Shown here: positions 7,558 through 15,618 of the stretch, piece by piece
Layout: each line of letters starts with the position of its first letter
Position numbering within the stretch: position 1 is the stretch's first letter
Assembly: GCA_937907555.1 (NCBI GenBank)
Contig: CALEST010000361.1
Coordinates: forward strand, 1-22,483
Direction of reading: 5' to 3'
Length of the DNA: 22,483 bases
Source of the DNA: an uncultured Sediminibacterium sp.
GTDB lineage: Bacteria > Bacteroidota > Bacteroidia > Chitinophagales > Chitinophagaceae
Translations under genes and position numbers: made by a program
Notes under the pieces: model-generated
Seen by the model: only the letters and a program-made list of their open reading frames with translations
Told to the model about the DNA's origin: nothing
Database searches by the model: none

Positions 7558-8182
7558 CTATTTCATTCATTTGGACAATTGCGGAAAGAAATTCAACCGC
7601 GAATGGATTTTCAGAAAACTGAGTTACTCATTTGAATCTGGAAAGTCTTATGCCATTACCGGTTTCAACGGCTCTGGCAAGAGCACCCTCCTCCAATGCA
7701 TTGCAGGCAGTATGGAACTGAACGAAGGCCAGATCAACCTGCCCGTAAAGCCCGAAGTACATTTTCAGCAAGTTGCCATCTGTACCCCCTATCTGGAATT
7801 AATTGAAGAAATGAGTGCCACAGAATTACTGAGTTTTCATCAGCAATTCAAGTTGATTAACCCTACCATACAAATTGCAGAAATACTTTCACTGGTTGGG
7901 CTGGAGAAGGCAGGCAGCAAACAAATCAATCGTTTTAGCAGTGGTATGAAACAAAGACTGAAACTGGCTCAGGCTGTTTTTTCTGACTGTCCGGTTCTGT
8001 TATTGGATGAGCCTTGTACCAATTTAGATAAACAAGGTTATCAATTATACCAGCAACTGATTACTGATTTCTGTAAAGACAAACTGGTTATTATCTGCAG
8101 CAACGAAGAAGCCGAAATTCATTTTTGTTCAGACCGCATTCATATCAATGATTACAAGCCCTTAGCGTCTGCTGGCAATTAG
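7550..8182 (+). CDS. Orphan ABC transporter ATP-binding protein in lpx operon
   Basis: A 210-residue single ABC ATPase domain, CcmA/ABC-2-like. Walker A is GFNGSGKST (38-46), the signature is FSSGMKQRL (129-137), and Walker B is VLLLDEP (149-155) with catalytic E154 and a D-loop CTNLD. The Q-loop position reads TPYLEL (79-84) with no glutamine where one is expected, and the H-loop reads ICSNEEAE (182-189) with Asn instead of His. No membrane partner is encoded nearby. The gene overlaps the lpxA stop by eight bases (ATGAATAA), so it is translationally coupled; another ATG lies two codons earlier. Position suggests a role in lipid A or envelope transport, but this is inference and it is not recognisably LptB or MsbA. 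Its 3' end overlaps alanine dehydrogenase by 21 bases, tail to tail. Confidence 0.85.
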   Translation: MNNYFIHLDNCGKKFNREWIFRKLSYSFESGKSYAITGFNGSGKSTLLQCIAGSMELNEGQINLPVKPEVHFQQVAICTPYLELIEEMSATELLSFHQQFKLINPTIQIAEILSLVGLEKAGSKQINRFSSGMKQRLKLAQAVFSDCPVLLLDEPCTNLDKQGYQLYQQLITDFCKDKLVIICSNEEAEIHFCSDRIHINDYKPLASAGN

Positions 8183-9376
8183 CAGATTCAGGTCGGTATA
8201 TTTCAAGTCGAATTTCTGACTAATGTAAATATCTGTTAAAGCACCTTTAAACAGGTATACCCCTTCGCGCAAATTGAATTTGTGCCAGATCATTTCTTCC
8301 AGACCACCTTCATCACTTACTTCCAAAAGAAGCGGCATCAGCACATTACTGATTGCCTGAGAAGCGGTTCTGGCGAAACCACTGGGAATATTGGGAACAC
8401 AATAATGAATTACCCCGTGTTTTACGAATGTGGGCTCTTCGTAAGAAGTGAGCTCGCTGGTTTCAAAACATCCGCCCCGGTCAATAGCCACATCAATAAT
8501 GATGCTGTTCGGACGCATTGCAGCTACCATTTCTTCGGTTACAACTACAGGAGCACGTCCATATTCATTACTCAATGCACCTACCGCTACTTCACAGGTT
8601 TTTAATTGTTTGGCCAAAATGCGTGGCTCTAACACACTGGTCCAGACACGTTGTCCCAGGTTATTCTGCATTTGCTTTAAGCGATAGATATTATTATCAA
8701 ACACTTTTACGGATGCGCCCATGGCCAGCGCATTACGGGTAGCACATTCTCCAACAATGCCTGCTCCAATAATTACCACTTTGGTAGGAGGAATTCCACT
8801 GATTCCGCCGAGTAAAACCCCTTTCCCATCATTAAAGCTGCTCAGGTATTGCCCGGCAATCAACATCACCGCACTTCCGGCAATTTCACTCATGCTCCTT
8901 ACAATAGGATACGTACCACTGTCATCTTTGAAATTTTCAAAACTGAGGGCCGTGATTCTTTTGGCCATCATTTTCTCAATGATTTCTTTTTTTAATGCAG
9001 AGTGGTGAATGGGAGAAATAATAATTTGATTCATCTGCAAAAGCGGAACGTCTTCTTCTACCGGAGGCGCACTTTTAACCAGAATGGGACACTGGTAAAC
9101 CGCTGCCCTGTCGTACACGATCTGGGCCCCTGCTTCTGAATAATCCTTGTCGGAATAATGACTTCTCTCTCCTGCTTTGTGTTCAATGGTAACCTGGTTT
9201 CCGTTGGCAACCAATACACCTACAGCATCCGGCGTTAAGGCAATTCTGTTTTCCTGAAAAGCAATTTCTCGGGGAATACCTATATGCAATTTTGCCCCGG
9301 GAGTTTTGATGTCCAGGGTTTCTTCCATTGCTTCATATAAAAGTGAAGGACTAATGCTGGGTCTGCTTGTTGCCAT
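8162..9376 (-). CDS. ald: Alanine dehydrogenase (AlaDH/PNT family)
   Basis: A 404-residue NAD-dependent dehydrogenase of the alanine dehydrogenase/pyridine nucleotide transhydrogenase family, which interconverts alanine with pyruvate and ammonia. It has an N-terminal catalytic domain (about 30-160: GIPREIAFQENRIALTP with R44, K101 in LVKSAPP, H124/H125 in SPIHHS) and a Rossmann domain with GAGIVG at 204-209 and acidic D227 (VKVFDNN), consistent with NAD. D295/D299 lie in IIIDVAIDRGG. It is about 30 residues longer at the N-terminus than classical enzymes (about 370), as in Bacteroidota homologues I recall. The ending VPNIPSGFARTASQAIS replaces the usual VPNMPGAVPRTST, so the assignment to alanine rather than another substrate is not certain. 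It follows tsaE by 29 bases. Confidence 0.85.
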   Translation of the reverse strand: MATSRPSISPSLLYEAMEETLDIKTPGAKLHIGIPREIAFQENRIALTPDAVGVLVANGNQVTIEHKAGERSHYSDKDYSEAGAQIVYDRAAVYQCPILVKSAPPVEEDVPLLQMNQIIISPIHHSALKKEIIEKMMAKRITALSFENFKDDSGTYPIVRSMSEIAGSAVMLIAGQYLSSFNDGKGVLLGGISGIPPTKVVIIGAGIVGECATRNALAMGASVKVFDNNIYRLKQMQNNLGQRVWTSVLEPRILAKQLKTCEVAVGALSNEYGRAPVVVTEEMVAAMRPNSIIIDVAIDRGGCFETSELTSYEEPTFVKHGVIHYCVPNIPSGFARTASQAISNVLMPLLLEVSDEGGLEEMIWHKFNLREGVYLFKGALTDIYISQKFDLKYTDLNLLIASRR

Positions 9377-9405
9377 TGTTTGTGTTGAATGTTGAAGTTA
9401 ACAAA

Positions 9406-9825
9406 TTATGCCGATGTGTCTTCTTTAAATAAACGTCTGGTAGAAGGATCCAGCACTTCAAGGTTCAAATGCAATACTTCAGGCCCAAGTAATCCTGGTG
9501 CGTTTTCAGGCCATTCTACAAAACAATAACCTCCACTGTGCAGAATATCTTCAATACCCGCATCCATGGCTTCAGCTTCAGACTGCAAGCGATACCAGTC
9601 CATATGGTATACAGGTCCTTTATCGGAAGCATATTCGTTTACAATGGCAAATGTGGGACTACTCAGTCCGTCTTTCACACCTAATTGTTTGCAAAGCGCA
9701 TTTATAAAAGTGGTTTTTCCAGCGCCCATCGGCGCATGGAAAGCCCAGATCTTATGAGAGGGAAACTTTTTAAGAAAAACCGCAGCAACGGCTTCTATCT
9801 GATCCAGGCTAAAAATTGCATCCAT
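9406..9825 (-). CDS. tsaE: TsaE: tRNA t6A-synthesis ATPase
   Basis: A 139-residue P-loop ATPase of the TsaE (YjeE) family, needed for turnover in the TsaBDE complex that makes N6-threonylcarbamoyladenosine at A37 of ANN-decoding tRNAs. Walker A is PMGAGKTT (32-39), followed by family motifs SSPTFAIVNEY (55-65), HMDWYRL (74-80) and FVEWPENA (102-109). Length is typical. A perfect TATCTTTG box lies four bases before the ATG. It is the first gene of a two-gene operon with alanine dehydrogenase and divergent from the P-type ATPase. Confidence 0.95.
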   Translation of the reverse strand: MDAIFSLDQIEAVAAVFLKKFPSHKIWAFHAPMGAGKTTFINALCKQLGVKDGLSSPTFAIVNEYASDKGPVYHMDWYRLQSEAEAMDAGIEDILHSGGYCFVEWPENAPGLLGPEVLHLNLEVLDPSTRRLFKEDTSA

Positions 9826-9829
9826 GATA

Positions 9830-9837
9830 CAAAGATA
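9830..9837 (-). promoter_or_regulatory. TAnnTTTG -7 box for tsaE
   Basis: TATCTTTG on the minus strand, perfect to consensus, followed by TATC and the tsaE ATG. A TTG lies about 24 bases upstream, slightly beyond the usual -33 spacing. The position implies a leaderless or near-leaderless transcript. Confidence 0.5.
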
Positions 9838-9893
9838 ATCAGCGTTCTGCGAATATTATTCCAATATCGCAAATGAAGGAGGCAGGGCTTTTG

Positions 9894-9901
9894 TAAATTT
9901 G
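9894..9901 (+). promoter_or_regulatory. TAnnTTTG -7 box for the P-type ATPase
   Basis: TAAATTTG, perfect to consensus, ends three bases before the ATG at 9905. No convincing TTG element is seen at the -33 position. If used, the mRNA would begin at or very near the start codon. Confidence 0.5.
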
Positions 9902-9904
9902 AGT

Positions 9905-12031
9905 ATGGAAAAAGTTAATTGGAAAGTAACGGGAATGAGTTGCACCAATTGTGCCCTCAGTATAGATAAATTCCTCAAAGAAAAAGGGATGGAAGAAGTG
10001 AAGGTAAATTTCATTGGAGGTGATGTGAGTTTTGCCATGCCCGAGGATACAGATACACTAAGCTTACAAAAAGGTATCCAGGGAATGGGGTATCAGGTAA
10101 AGGGATCAGAACTGGAATCCAGCGCAAGAAAGCCGCTATTCCGTTCTCACCTGCAAAGATTTGCCTTCTGCGCTGTTTTTACTGTACCGCTGATGGTGCA
10201 TATGATACCCGGCATTCATATTCACTGGTTAATGAATCCCTATGTTCAATTGGGATTAACCCTGCCGGTTTTTATTTTAGGGATGGATTTTTTTGGCAGA
10301 AGTGGATTTAAAAGTCTGTTGAAAGGGGTCCCCAATATGAATGTATTGATTGCCATTGGTGCACTCTCTGCTTTCGTTTACAGTTTATATGGCACTCTTA
10401 CCAATCAGGCAGCTGATTATTTATTTTATGAAACTGCTGCCACCATCATCACTTTGGTTTTCTTAGGCTATTGGATGGAAGACAAATCGGTAGAGCAAAC
10501 ACAAATTGCATTGCGCAAACTGGCACAGTCGCAAAAGACCATGGCCAATATGATTGCCTACGACAATGAACAGAATGAACATATTTTTCCTGTAGAAAGC
10601 ACGTCCTTAAAAACAGGAGACCTGTTATTAATCAGAAACGGGGAAGCGGTTCCCATGGATTGTAAAATATTATCAGGCGAGGTTTCTGTAGATGAATCCA
10701 TTATTACCGGAGAATCTATTCCAGTTGAGAAAAAAGTAAAAGACATTTTAATTGGGGGATCAACCGTGGTAAATGGTTCTGTAAAAGCTTATGTAATCGC
10801 AGTGGGTGAAGACTCTGTTTTGGGTAATATTTTATCGATGGTAAAAAATGCACAAACAGAAAAACCACCGGTACAATTATTGGCAGATAAAATCAGCGCC
10901 ATATTTGTACCTGCTGTAATCAGCATAGCAGTACTCACTTTTATTCTGAATTATACGGTTGGCTCACAGGACTTCACCAATAGTTTAATGAGAAGCATTG
11001 CGGTGTTGGTAATTTCCTGCCCCTGTGCCATGGGACTGGCTACTCCGGCAGCCATTGCAGTAGGTTTGGGAAGAGCTGCCAAAAATGGCGTCCTATTTAA
11101 AAACACCAGGACACTTGAATTATTCAAAGACATTCAACAGGTAGTATTCGATAAAACAGGAACCTTAACCACGGGAAAATTCAACATTCAAAAATTGGAA
11201 TTAACAGAGGCAGGGAATGCACTGGGAGAAGATACTTGTAAAAAGATTGCTTATTCACTGGAAAAGTATTCCACTCACCCGCTGGCAAAAGCCATAGCAC
11301 AGCAATGGAAAACAAAAGAAGAAATCAGATTCAGCAAAATAAGTGAAGAAAAAGGACTGGGTGTTACAGCAACTGATAAAGAGGGGAATACATATATAGC
11401 AGCTTCCTATAAAGCTGTTGCACATTTAACCAGCAATGAAAGCTTCAATATTTATCTGGTAAAGAACAATGAACTACTGGCTTCCATTCAATTGCAGGAC
11501 GAAATAAGACCCGAAGCGGGCATGATTATAAAAGCCCTTCAGCAAAAAGGAATCAAAACCATTTTGCTAAGCGGAGATAGTCAGGCCAAATGTCAGTTTG
11601 TAGCAGACAAGCTGGGCATAGAGGAAATATATGCAGCACAAAGCCCCGCACAAAAGCTGGAGAAAATTGAAGCATTAACAAGCATTGCACCTACAGCCAT
11701 GGTTGGAGATGGCATTAATGATGCACCCGCATTGGCCAAAGCAACCGTCGGTGTTTCATTGAGTGATGCAACCCATATTGCGATGCAAAGTGCGGAAGTA
11801 GTATTGATGAATCATGGAATCAAAAATCTTTCTTTGGCACTGGGTCTGGGCAAGCACACATACAAGACTATTCAGCAAAATCTATTCTGGGCCTTTATCT
11901 ACAATATCGTAGCCATACCGGTGGCTGCACTTGGATTTCTAAGTCCAACGTTTGGCGCATTGGTAATGGGACTCAGCGATGTAGTATTAGCCATCAATTC
12001 AGTAAGACTGAACTTTAAAAAAGTGGATTAA
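9905..12031 (+). CDS. Heavy-metal P1B-type ATPase, probably Cu(+) exporter (CopA-like)
   Basis: A 708-residue metal pump. One N-terminal heavy-metal-associated domain carries GMSCTNC (C13, C16). The transmembrane metal site is CPC at 372-374 (VISCPCAMGLATP). The cytosolic machinery is complete: TGES 268-271, phosphorylated D416 in DKTGTLT, HP at 458-459, and GDGINDAP 601-608. TM7 has YN at 666-667, as in Cu(+)-ATPases; TM8 reads MGLSD (688-692) where classical CopA has MxxSS, so the last ligand position is Asp rather than Ser. Cu(+) efflux is most likely, but specificity is not proven. The frame can extend two codons to a TTG, but that TTG is part of the promoter box, so the ATG at 9905 is chosen. 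RecQ follows after four bases. Confidence 0.92.
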   Translation: MEKVNWKVTGMSCTNCALSIDKFLKEKGMEEVKVNFIGGDVSFAMPEDTDTLSLQKGIQGMGYQVKGSELESSARKPLFRSHLQRFAFCAVFTVPLMVHMIPGIHIHWLMNPYVQLGLTLPVFILGMDFFGRSGFKSLLKGVPNMNVLIAIGALSAFVYSLYGTLTNQAADYLFYETAATIITLVFLGYWMEDKSVEQTQIALRKLAQSQKTMANMIAYDNEQNEHIFPVESTSLKTGDLLLIRNGEAVPMDCKILSGEVSVDESIITGESIPVEKKVKDILIGGSTVVNGSVKAYVIAVGEDSVLGNILSMVKNAQTEKPPVQLLADKISAIFVPAVISIAVLTFILNYTVGSQDFTNSLMRSIAVLVISCPCAMGLATPAAIAVGLGRAAKNGVLFKNTRTLELFKDIQQVVFDKTGTLTTGKFNIQKLELTEAGNALGEDTCKKIAYSLEKYSTHPLAKAIAQQWKTKEEIRFSKISEEKGLGVTATDKEGNTYIAASYKAVAHLTSNESFNIYLVKNNELLASIQLQDEIRPEAGMIIKALQQKGIKTILLSGDSQAKCQFVADKLGIEEIYAAQSPAQKLEKIEALTSIAPTAMVGDGINDAPALAKATVGVSLSDATHIAMQSAEVVLMNHGIKNLSLALGLGKHTYKTIQQNLFWAFIYNIVAIPVAALGFLSPTFGALVMGLSDVVLAINSVRLNFKKVD

Positions 12032-12035
12032 TTCA

Positions 12036-13940
12036 TTGCCTACTCCACTTTCCATATTACAGCAATACTGGAAGCATCCGGCTTTCAGACCTTTACAGGA
12101 GGACATTATTTGTTCTGTGGTAGAAGGTAAAGACACCCTTGCCCTGTTACCAACTGGTGGAGGAAAATCGGTCTGTTATCAGATACCTGGCATACTCAGA
12201 GGAGGAACCTGTTTGGTCATCAGTCCGCTGATTGCTTTGATGAAAGATCAGGTTGATGCATTGAACGAAAAAGGTATTAGAGCGGCTGCCATACACAGTG
12301 GATTACAAAAAGAGGAAGTAAAAAATATTCTGCAGGAAGCTGTTGAAGGAAAATATCCCTTTTTGTATTGTTCTCCGGAAAGACTGGAAAGTCATTTATT
12401 TAATGAATATCTTACACATATCCCCATTGAATTACTCGTAGTAGACGAAGCCCATTGCATTTCACAATGGGGATACGATTTCAGGCCTGCTTATTGCAGA
12501 ATAGCCGCTACCAAAGAAAAGTTACGTGACGTTCCTGTTATAGCAGTAACTGCATCGGCAACTCCCCTGGTACTGGCAGACATTCAGGAGCAATTGAAGC
12601 TGAAATCACCGGCTGTTTTTAAACAAAGTTTCTTAAGACCCAATATTTCATACAGTGCTTTTAATACGGAAAGCAAAATCAACAAAATCCTGGAAATCAT
12701 TCATAAAATTCCAGGGTCCGGAATTGTGTATTGCAATAATAGAAGACAATGCAAAAAAATTGCAGAAGCCATTTTATTGCAGGGAATTGCTGCAGATTTT
12801 TATCATGCCGGACTGGAGCAGTCAGTAAGGGAAAAAAAACAACAGAACTGGATCAACAATAAAATCAGGATCATGGTTTGCACCAATGCTTTTGGCATGG
12901 GCATAGATAAGCCAGATGTTAGAACCGTTATCCATCACGATATTCCGGATTGCCTGGAAAATTATTATCAGGAAGCAGGAAGAGCGGGCAGAGACGAAAA
13001 GAGAGCATTTGCTGTATTATTATGGCAGGAAAAAGACCTGACTACATTAACAGAGCAAACTGAAATAAAATTTCCACCCATACCGGTTATCCAGCAAGTA
13101 TACCAGGCCATTGCCGACTTTTTGCAAATACCTGTTGGCAGTGGAGAAGGCATTTACTATGATTTTGATTTCGAAACCTTTACCAGACGATTTTCACTGG
13201 AGCCCTTGCTGGTAGTGAATGTATTGAGAATACTGGAACAGGAGGGGCATATTCAATTTAACGAACAGATTTTTTTGCCTACCCAGGTAAGTTTTACCAC
13301 CGACACCCAATACCTTTCTCAGTTCGAAGAAATGTATCCCGCACTGGAACCGGTTATCAAAGCTTTATTAAGAACCTACCCGGGTATATTTAACAACCGG
13401 GTATCGGTTTACGATCAGCAACTGGCCAGAATTTGCAGGATGAATCCGGAACAGATACATACAGCACTAAAGCAGTTGCAGACCCTCGGCATTATTGAAT
13501 ATTTACCCAAAAAAGAAACCCCGCAAATTCATTTTATGCTGAACAGGGCGCCTGCAAAATATCTGCATATTCAGCATGAAGCTTATCTGGAAAGAAAACA
13601 ACTACACGTGAACAGGGTCAGCCAGATGATTGCCTATGCAAGCGAAAACAACCAATGCAGAAGTCAGTTCATTGCACAGTATTTTGGGGATGAAGGGGCA
13701 AAAAACTGTGGGGTTTGCGATTACTGTCTTCGTCAAAAAAATAAAAATATATCCCAAAAGGAATTCAATGCCATTGAAACAGCAATTCAAAAAAGCAAAG
13801 AGAAATCCATTGCTGTTGATACATTAATGAAAGAATGCGAAAACATAAACCCAAAACGTATCTGGGAGATATTGAACTTTCTTCAGGCCGAATCTAAAAT
13901 TGAGATTTCAGAAGAGAAAATGATTCGATGGCTGCAGTAA
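12036..13940 (+). CDS. recQ: RecQ-family ATP-dependent DNA helicase
   Basis: A 634-residue superfamily 2 DNA helicase that unwinds DNA 3'-5' in recombinational repair. RecA-like domains fill residues 1-335: Walker A LPTGGGKS (38-45), DEAH (137-140), the aromatic-rich loop region CISQWGYDFRPAY, and motif VI QEAGRAGRD (312-320). A segment of about 340-520 contains a winged-helix-like part (about 445-505). The zinc cluster comes only afterwards: C541, C558, C561, C564 (CRSQFIAQYFGDEGAKNCGVC, broken here for length as CRSQ...CGVCDYC). There is no HRDC domain. In E. coli RecQ the zinc cluster directly follows the helicase core, so the order differs. The start is a TTG four bases after the ATPase stop; no in-frame ATG precedes the core motifs. 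Confidence 0.93.
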   Translation: MPTPLSILQQYWKHPAFRPLQEDIICSVVEGKDTLALLPTGGGKSVCYQIPGILRGGTCLVISPLIALMKDQVDALNEKGIRAAAIHSGLQKEEVKNILQEAVEGKYPFLYCSPERLESHLFNEYLTHIPIELLVVDEAHCISQWGYDFRPAYCRIAATKEKLRDVPVIAVTASATPLVLADIQEQLKLKSPAVFKQSFLRPNISYSAFNTESKINKILEIIHKIPGSGIVYCNNRRQCKKIAEAILLQGIAADFYHAGLEQSVREKKQQNWINNKIRIMVCTNAFGMGIDKPDVRTVIHHDIPDCLENYYQEAGRAGRDEKRAFAVLLWQEKDLTTLTEQTEIKFPPIPVIQQVYQAIADFLQIPVGSGEGIYYDFDFETFTRRFSLEPLLVVNVLRILEQEGHIQFNEQIFLPTQVSFTTDTQYLSQFEEMYPALEPVIKALLRTYPGIFNNRVSVYDQQLARICRMNPEQIHTALKQLQTLGIIEYLPKKETPQIHFMLNRAPAKYLHIQHEAYLERKQLHVNRVSQMIAYASENNQCRSQFIAQYFGDEGAKNCGVCDYCLRQKNKNISQKEFNAIETAIQKSKEKSIAVDTLMKECENINPKRIWEILNFLQAESKIEISEEKMIRWLQ

Positions 13941-13976
13941 AACAGACTTCCTTTTCATCAGCACAGTACTGCTACT

Positions 13977-15536
13977 TTACCTTCTTCTTGTTGTTCTTCC
14001 GGAACCGGATCTTCCGCCCAGACCCAATGCCCCTAACAGACTGCGGGTGATAATACTGGCTGCTGTTCTGCCTACTTGTTTTACAATGGGATTATCAAAA
14101 AAAGTTTCAGTTGCAGAAGCTGTTTCCTGAGACTCTTTCGCCTGTGCCTTTTCCGCTGCACGCTCCGCGGTAATAGCCTGTGCTTCCGCTAATTTCTGAT
14201 TTAAAATTTCATAGGCACTTAAACTGTCTATCTCCTGATTGTATTTGGCAACCAGTTTACTTTTTGCATTGATGGCATTGATTTCTGCTTCAGACAAAAT
14301 ATCCATCCTGCTTTGCGGTGGATTCAACAAGGTATGCACCAGGGGTGTGGGTATCCCTTTTTCATTTAATAAAGTAACCAGTGCCTCTCCAATACCCAAC
14401 TGTGTAAGGAGTTCATCCACCTCATAAAACTCAGACTCCGGAAAATTCTCTGCCGCCTGCTTGATGGTTTTTCTATCCGCTGCTGTAAAAGCTCTTAATG
14501 CATGCTGTACTTTTAATCCCAGCTGACTCAGAATAGAAGGAGGAATATCCTGCGGATTCTGTGTACAGAAGAATATGCCAATGCCTTTGGATCGGATTAA
14601 TTTAATCACGGTTTCCAGCTGTTGCAACAATGCATCAGAAGCTTCCTGAAAAATCAGATGCGCTTCGTCTATGAACAATACCAGCTTGGGCTTATCCAGA
14701 TCACCTTCTTCCGGACAGCTGGCATAGAGTTCTGCCAGCAACTGCAACATAAAAGTGGAGAACAATTTGGGCTTGTCTTGCATATCGGTAACCCTAAGAA
14801 TATTAATCATCCCCCGACCCTCGTCATTGATGCGCATTAAATCGTCAACTTCAAAACTTTTCTCTCCAAAAAATACATCTGCACCCTGCTGTTGTAATTC
14901 AATTACTTTTCTAAGAATCGTTCCGGTAGAAGTAGTAGAAATTTTTCCATAGTCTTTTTCCATTTCTGCCTTTCCTTCATTCCCGATAAACTGAAGCACT
15001 TTAATAAAATCCTTCAGGTCCAGCAAAGGCATGGCAGTATCATCGCAGTATTTAAAAATCATGGATACCAGACCGCCCTGCGTATCATTCAGTCCAAGAA
15101 TTTTACTAAGCAATACGGGACCAAATTCAGAAACCGTTGCCCTTAATCTAACTCCATGATTCCCTGTGAGGGTAAGCAATTCAACCGGATAAGCCGTGGG
15201 TTTCCAGGAGAGATTCATTTTTGTAATTCGCTCCTGAATTTTATCGTTCAACATTCCTTCTGCAGCAATGCCACTCAGATCTCCCTTGATATCCATTAGC
15301 ATTACCGGCACACTATTGTCGCTTAAGCATTCACTAATCAACTGCAGGGTCTTGGTTTTACCCGTACCGGTTGCCCCTGCTATTAATCCATGACGGTTCA
15401 GTGTTTTTAAAGGCAGGTACACGCTTGTTTCAGGCACCACTTCACCATTCAGCATACCACAACCTATTTTCACAAATTCACCCTTAAACTGATAGCCTTT
15501 TTGCATTATTTCCGTAAACAACTGTGCATTACTCAT
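13977..15536 (-). CDS. DUF853 / HerA-like ATPase (YjgR family)
   Basis: A 519-residue P-loop ATPase of the DUF853 (YjgR) family, related to the HerA/FtsK helicase-translocases. Walker A is AGATGTGKTKT (53-63), Walker B is LVLFIDEAHLIF in the middle of the protein, and the sensor region reads GIGIFFCTQNPQDIP, as expected for the group. The C-terminus has an Ala/Gln/Glu-rich helical stretch and ends in a Gly/Arg tail (GLGGRSGSGRTTRRR) typical of these proteins. The biological role is not established; no partner nuclease (NurA-like) is in the window. The frame extends nine codons upstream to a TTG at 15563; the ATG at 15536 (MSNAQLFTEI) fits the family start better. Convergent with recQ (36-base gap) and divergent from the peroxidase gene. 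Confidence 0.88.
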   Translation of the reverse strand: MSNAQLFTEIMQKGYQFKGEFVKIGCGMLNGEVVPETSVYLPLKTLNRHGLIAGATGTGKTKTLQLISECLSDNSVPVMLMDIKGDLSGIAAEGMLNDKIQERITKMNLSWKPTAYPVELLTLTGNHGVRLRATVSEFGPVLLSKILGLNDTQGGLVSMIFKYCDDTAMPLLDLKDFIKVLQFIGNEGKAEMEKDYGKISTTSTGTILRKVIELQQQGADVFFGEKSFEVDDLMRINDEGRGMINILRVTDMQDKPKLFSTFMLQLLAELYASCPEEGDLDKPKLVLFIDEAHLIFQEASDALLQQLETVIKLIRSKGIGIFFCTQNPQDIPPSILSQLGLKVQHALRAFTAADRKTIKQAAENFPESEFYEVDELLTQLGIGEALVTLLNEKGIPTPLVHTLLNPPQSRMDILSEAEINAINAKSKLVAKYNQEIDSLSAYEILNQKLAEAQAITAERAAEKAQAKESQETASATETFFDNPIVKQVGRTAASIITRSLLGALGLGGRSGSGRTTRRR

Positions 15537-15577
15537 ACCAATGATTTGTTGTAAAATAGCCAATGCCAGAGTGGATT

Positions 15578-15585
15578 CAAAATAA
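15578..15585 (-). promoter_or_regulatory. Possible -7 box for the DUF853 gene
   Basis: TTATTTTG on the minus strand has one mismatch to TAnnTTTG. It is 14 bases before the TTG at 15563 and 41 before the ATG at 15536. It lies about 20 bases from the oppositely oriented box of the peroxidase gene, so the two promoters would overlap. Confidence 0.25.
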
Positions 15586-15606
15586 ATTTTTAGGATCGTT
15601 ATTCAG

Positions 15607-15614
15607 TATCTTTG
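15607..15614 (+). promoter_or_regulatory. TAnnTTTG -7 box for the cytochrome c peroxidase
   Basis: TATCTTTG, perfect to consensus, followed by four bases (CCCT) and the ATG at 15619. No clear TTG element upstream. Spacing implies a leaderless or near-leaderless mRNA. Confidence 0.5.
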
Positions 15615-15618
15615 CCCT

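Noticed and set aside
9826..9904. Small plus-strand gene in the tsaE/P-type ATPase gap
   Set aside because: Only 79 bases, explained by two divergent promoters; no independent frame with support.
13962..13969. CAGTACTG palindrome in the recQ/DUF853 gap
   Set aside because: Only 8 bp with no loop or flanking features; expected by chance.
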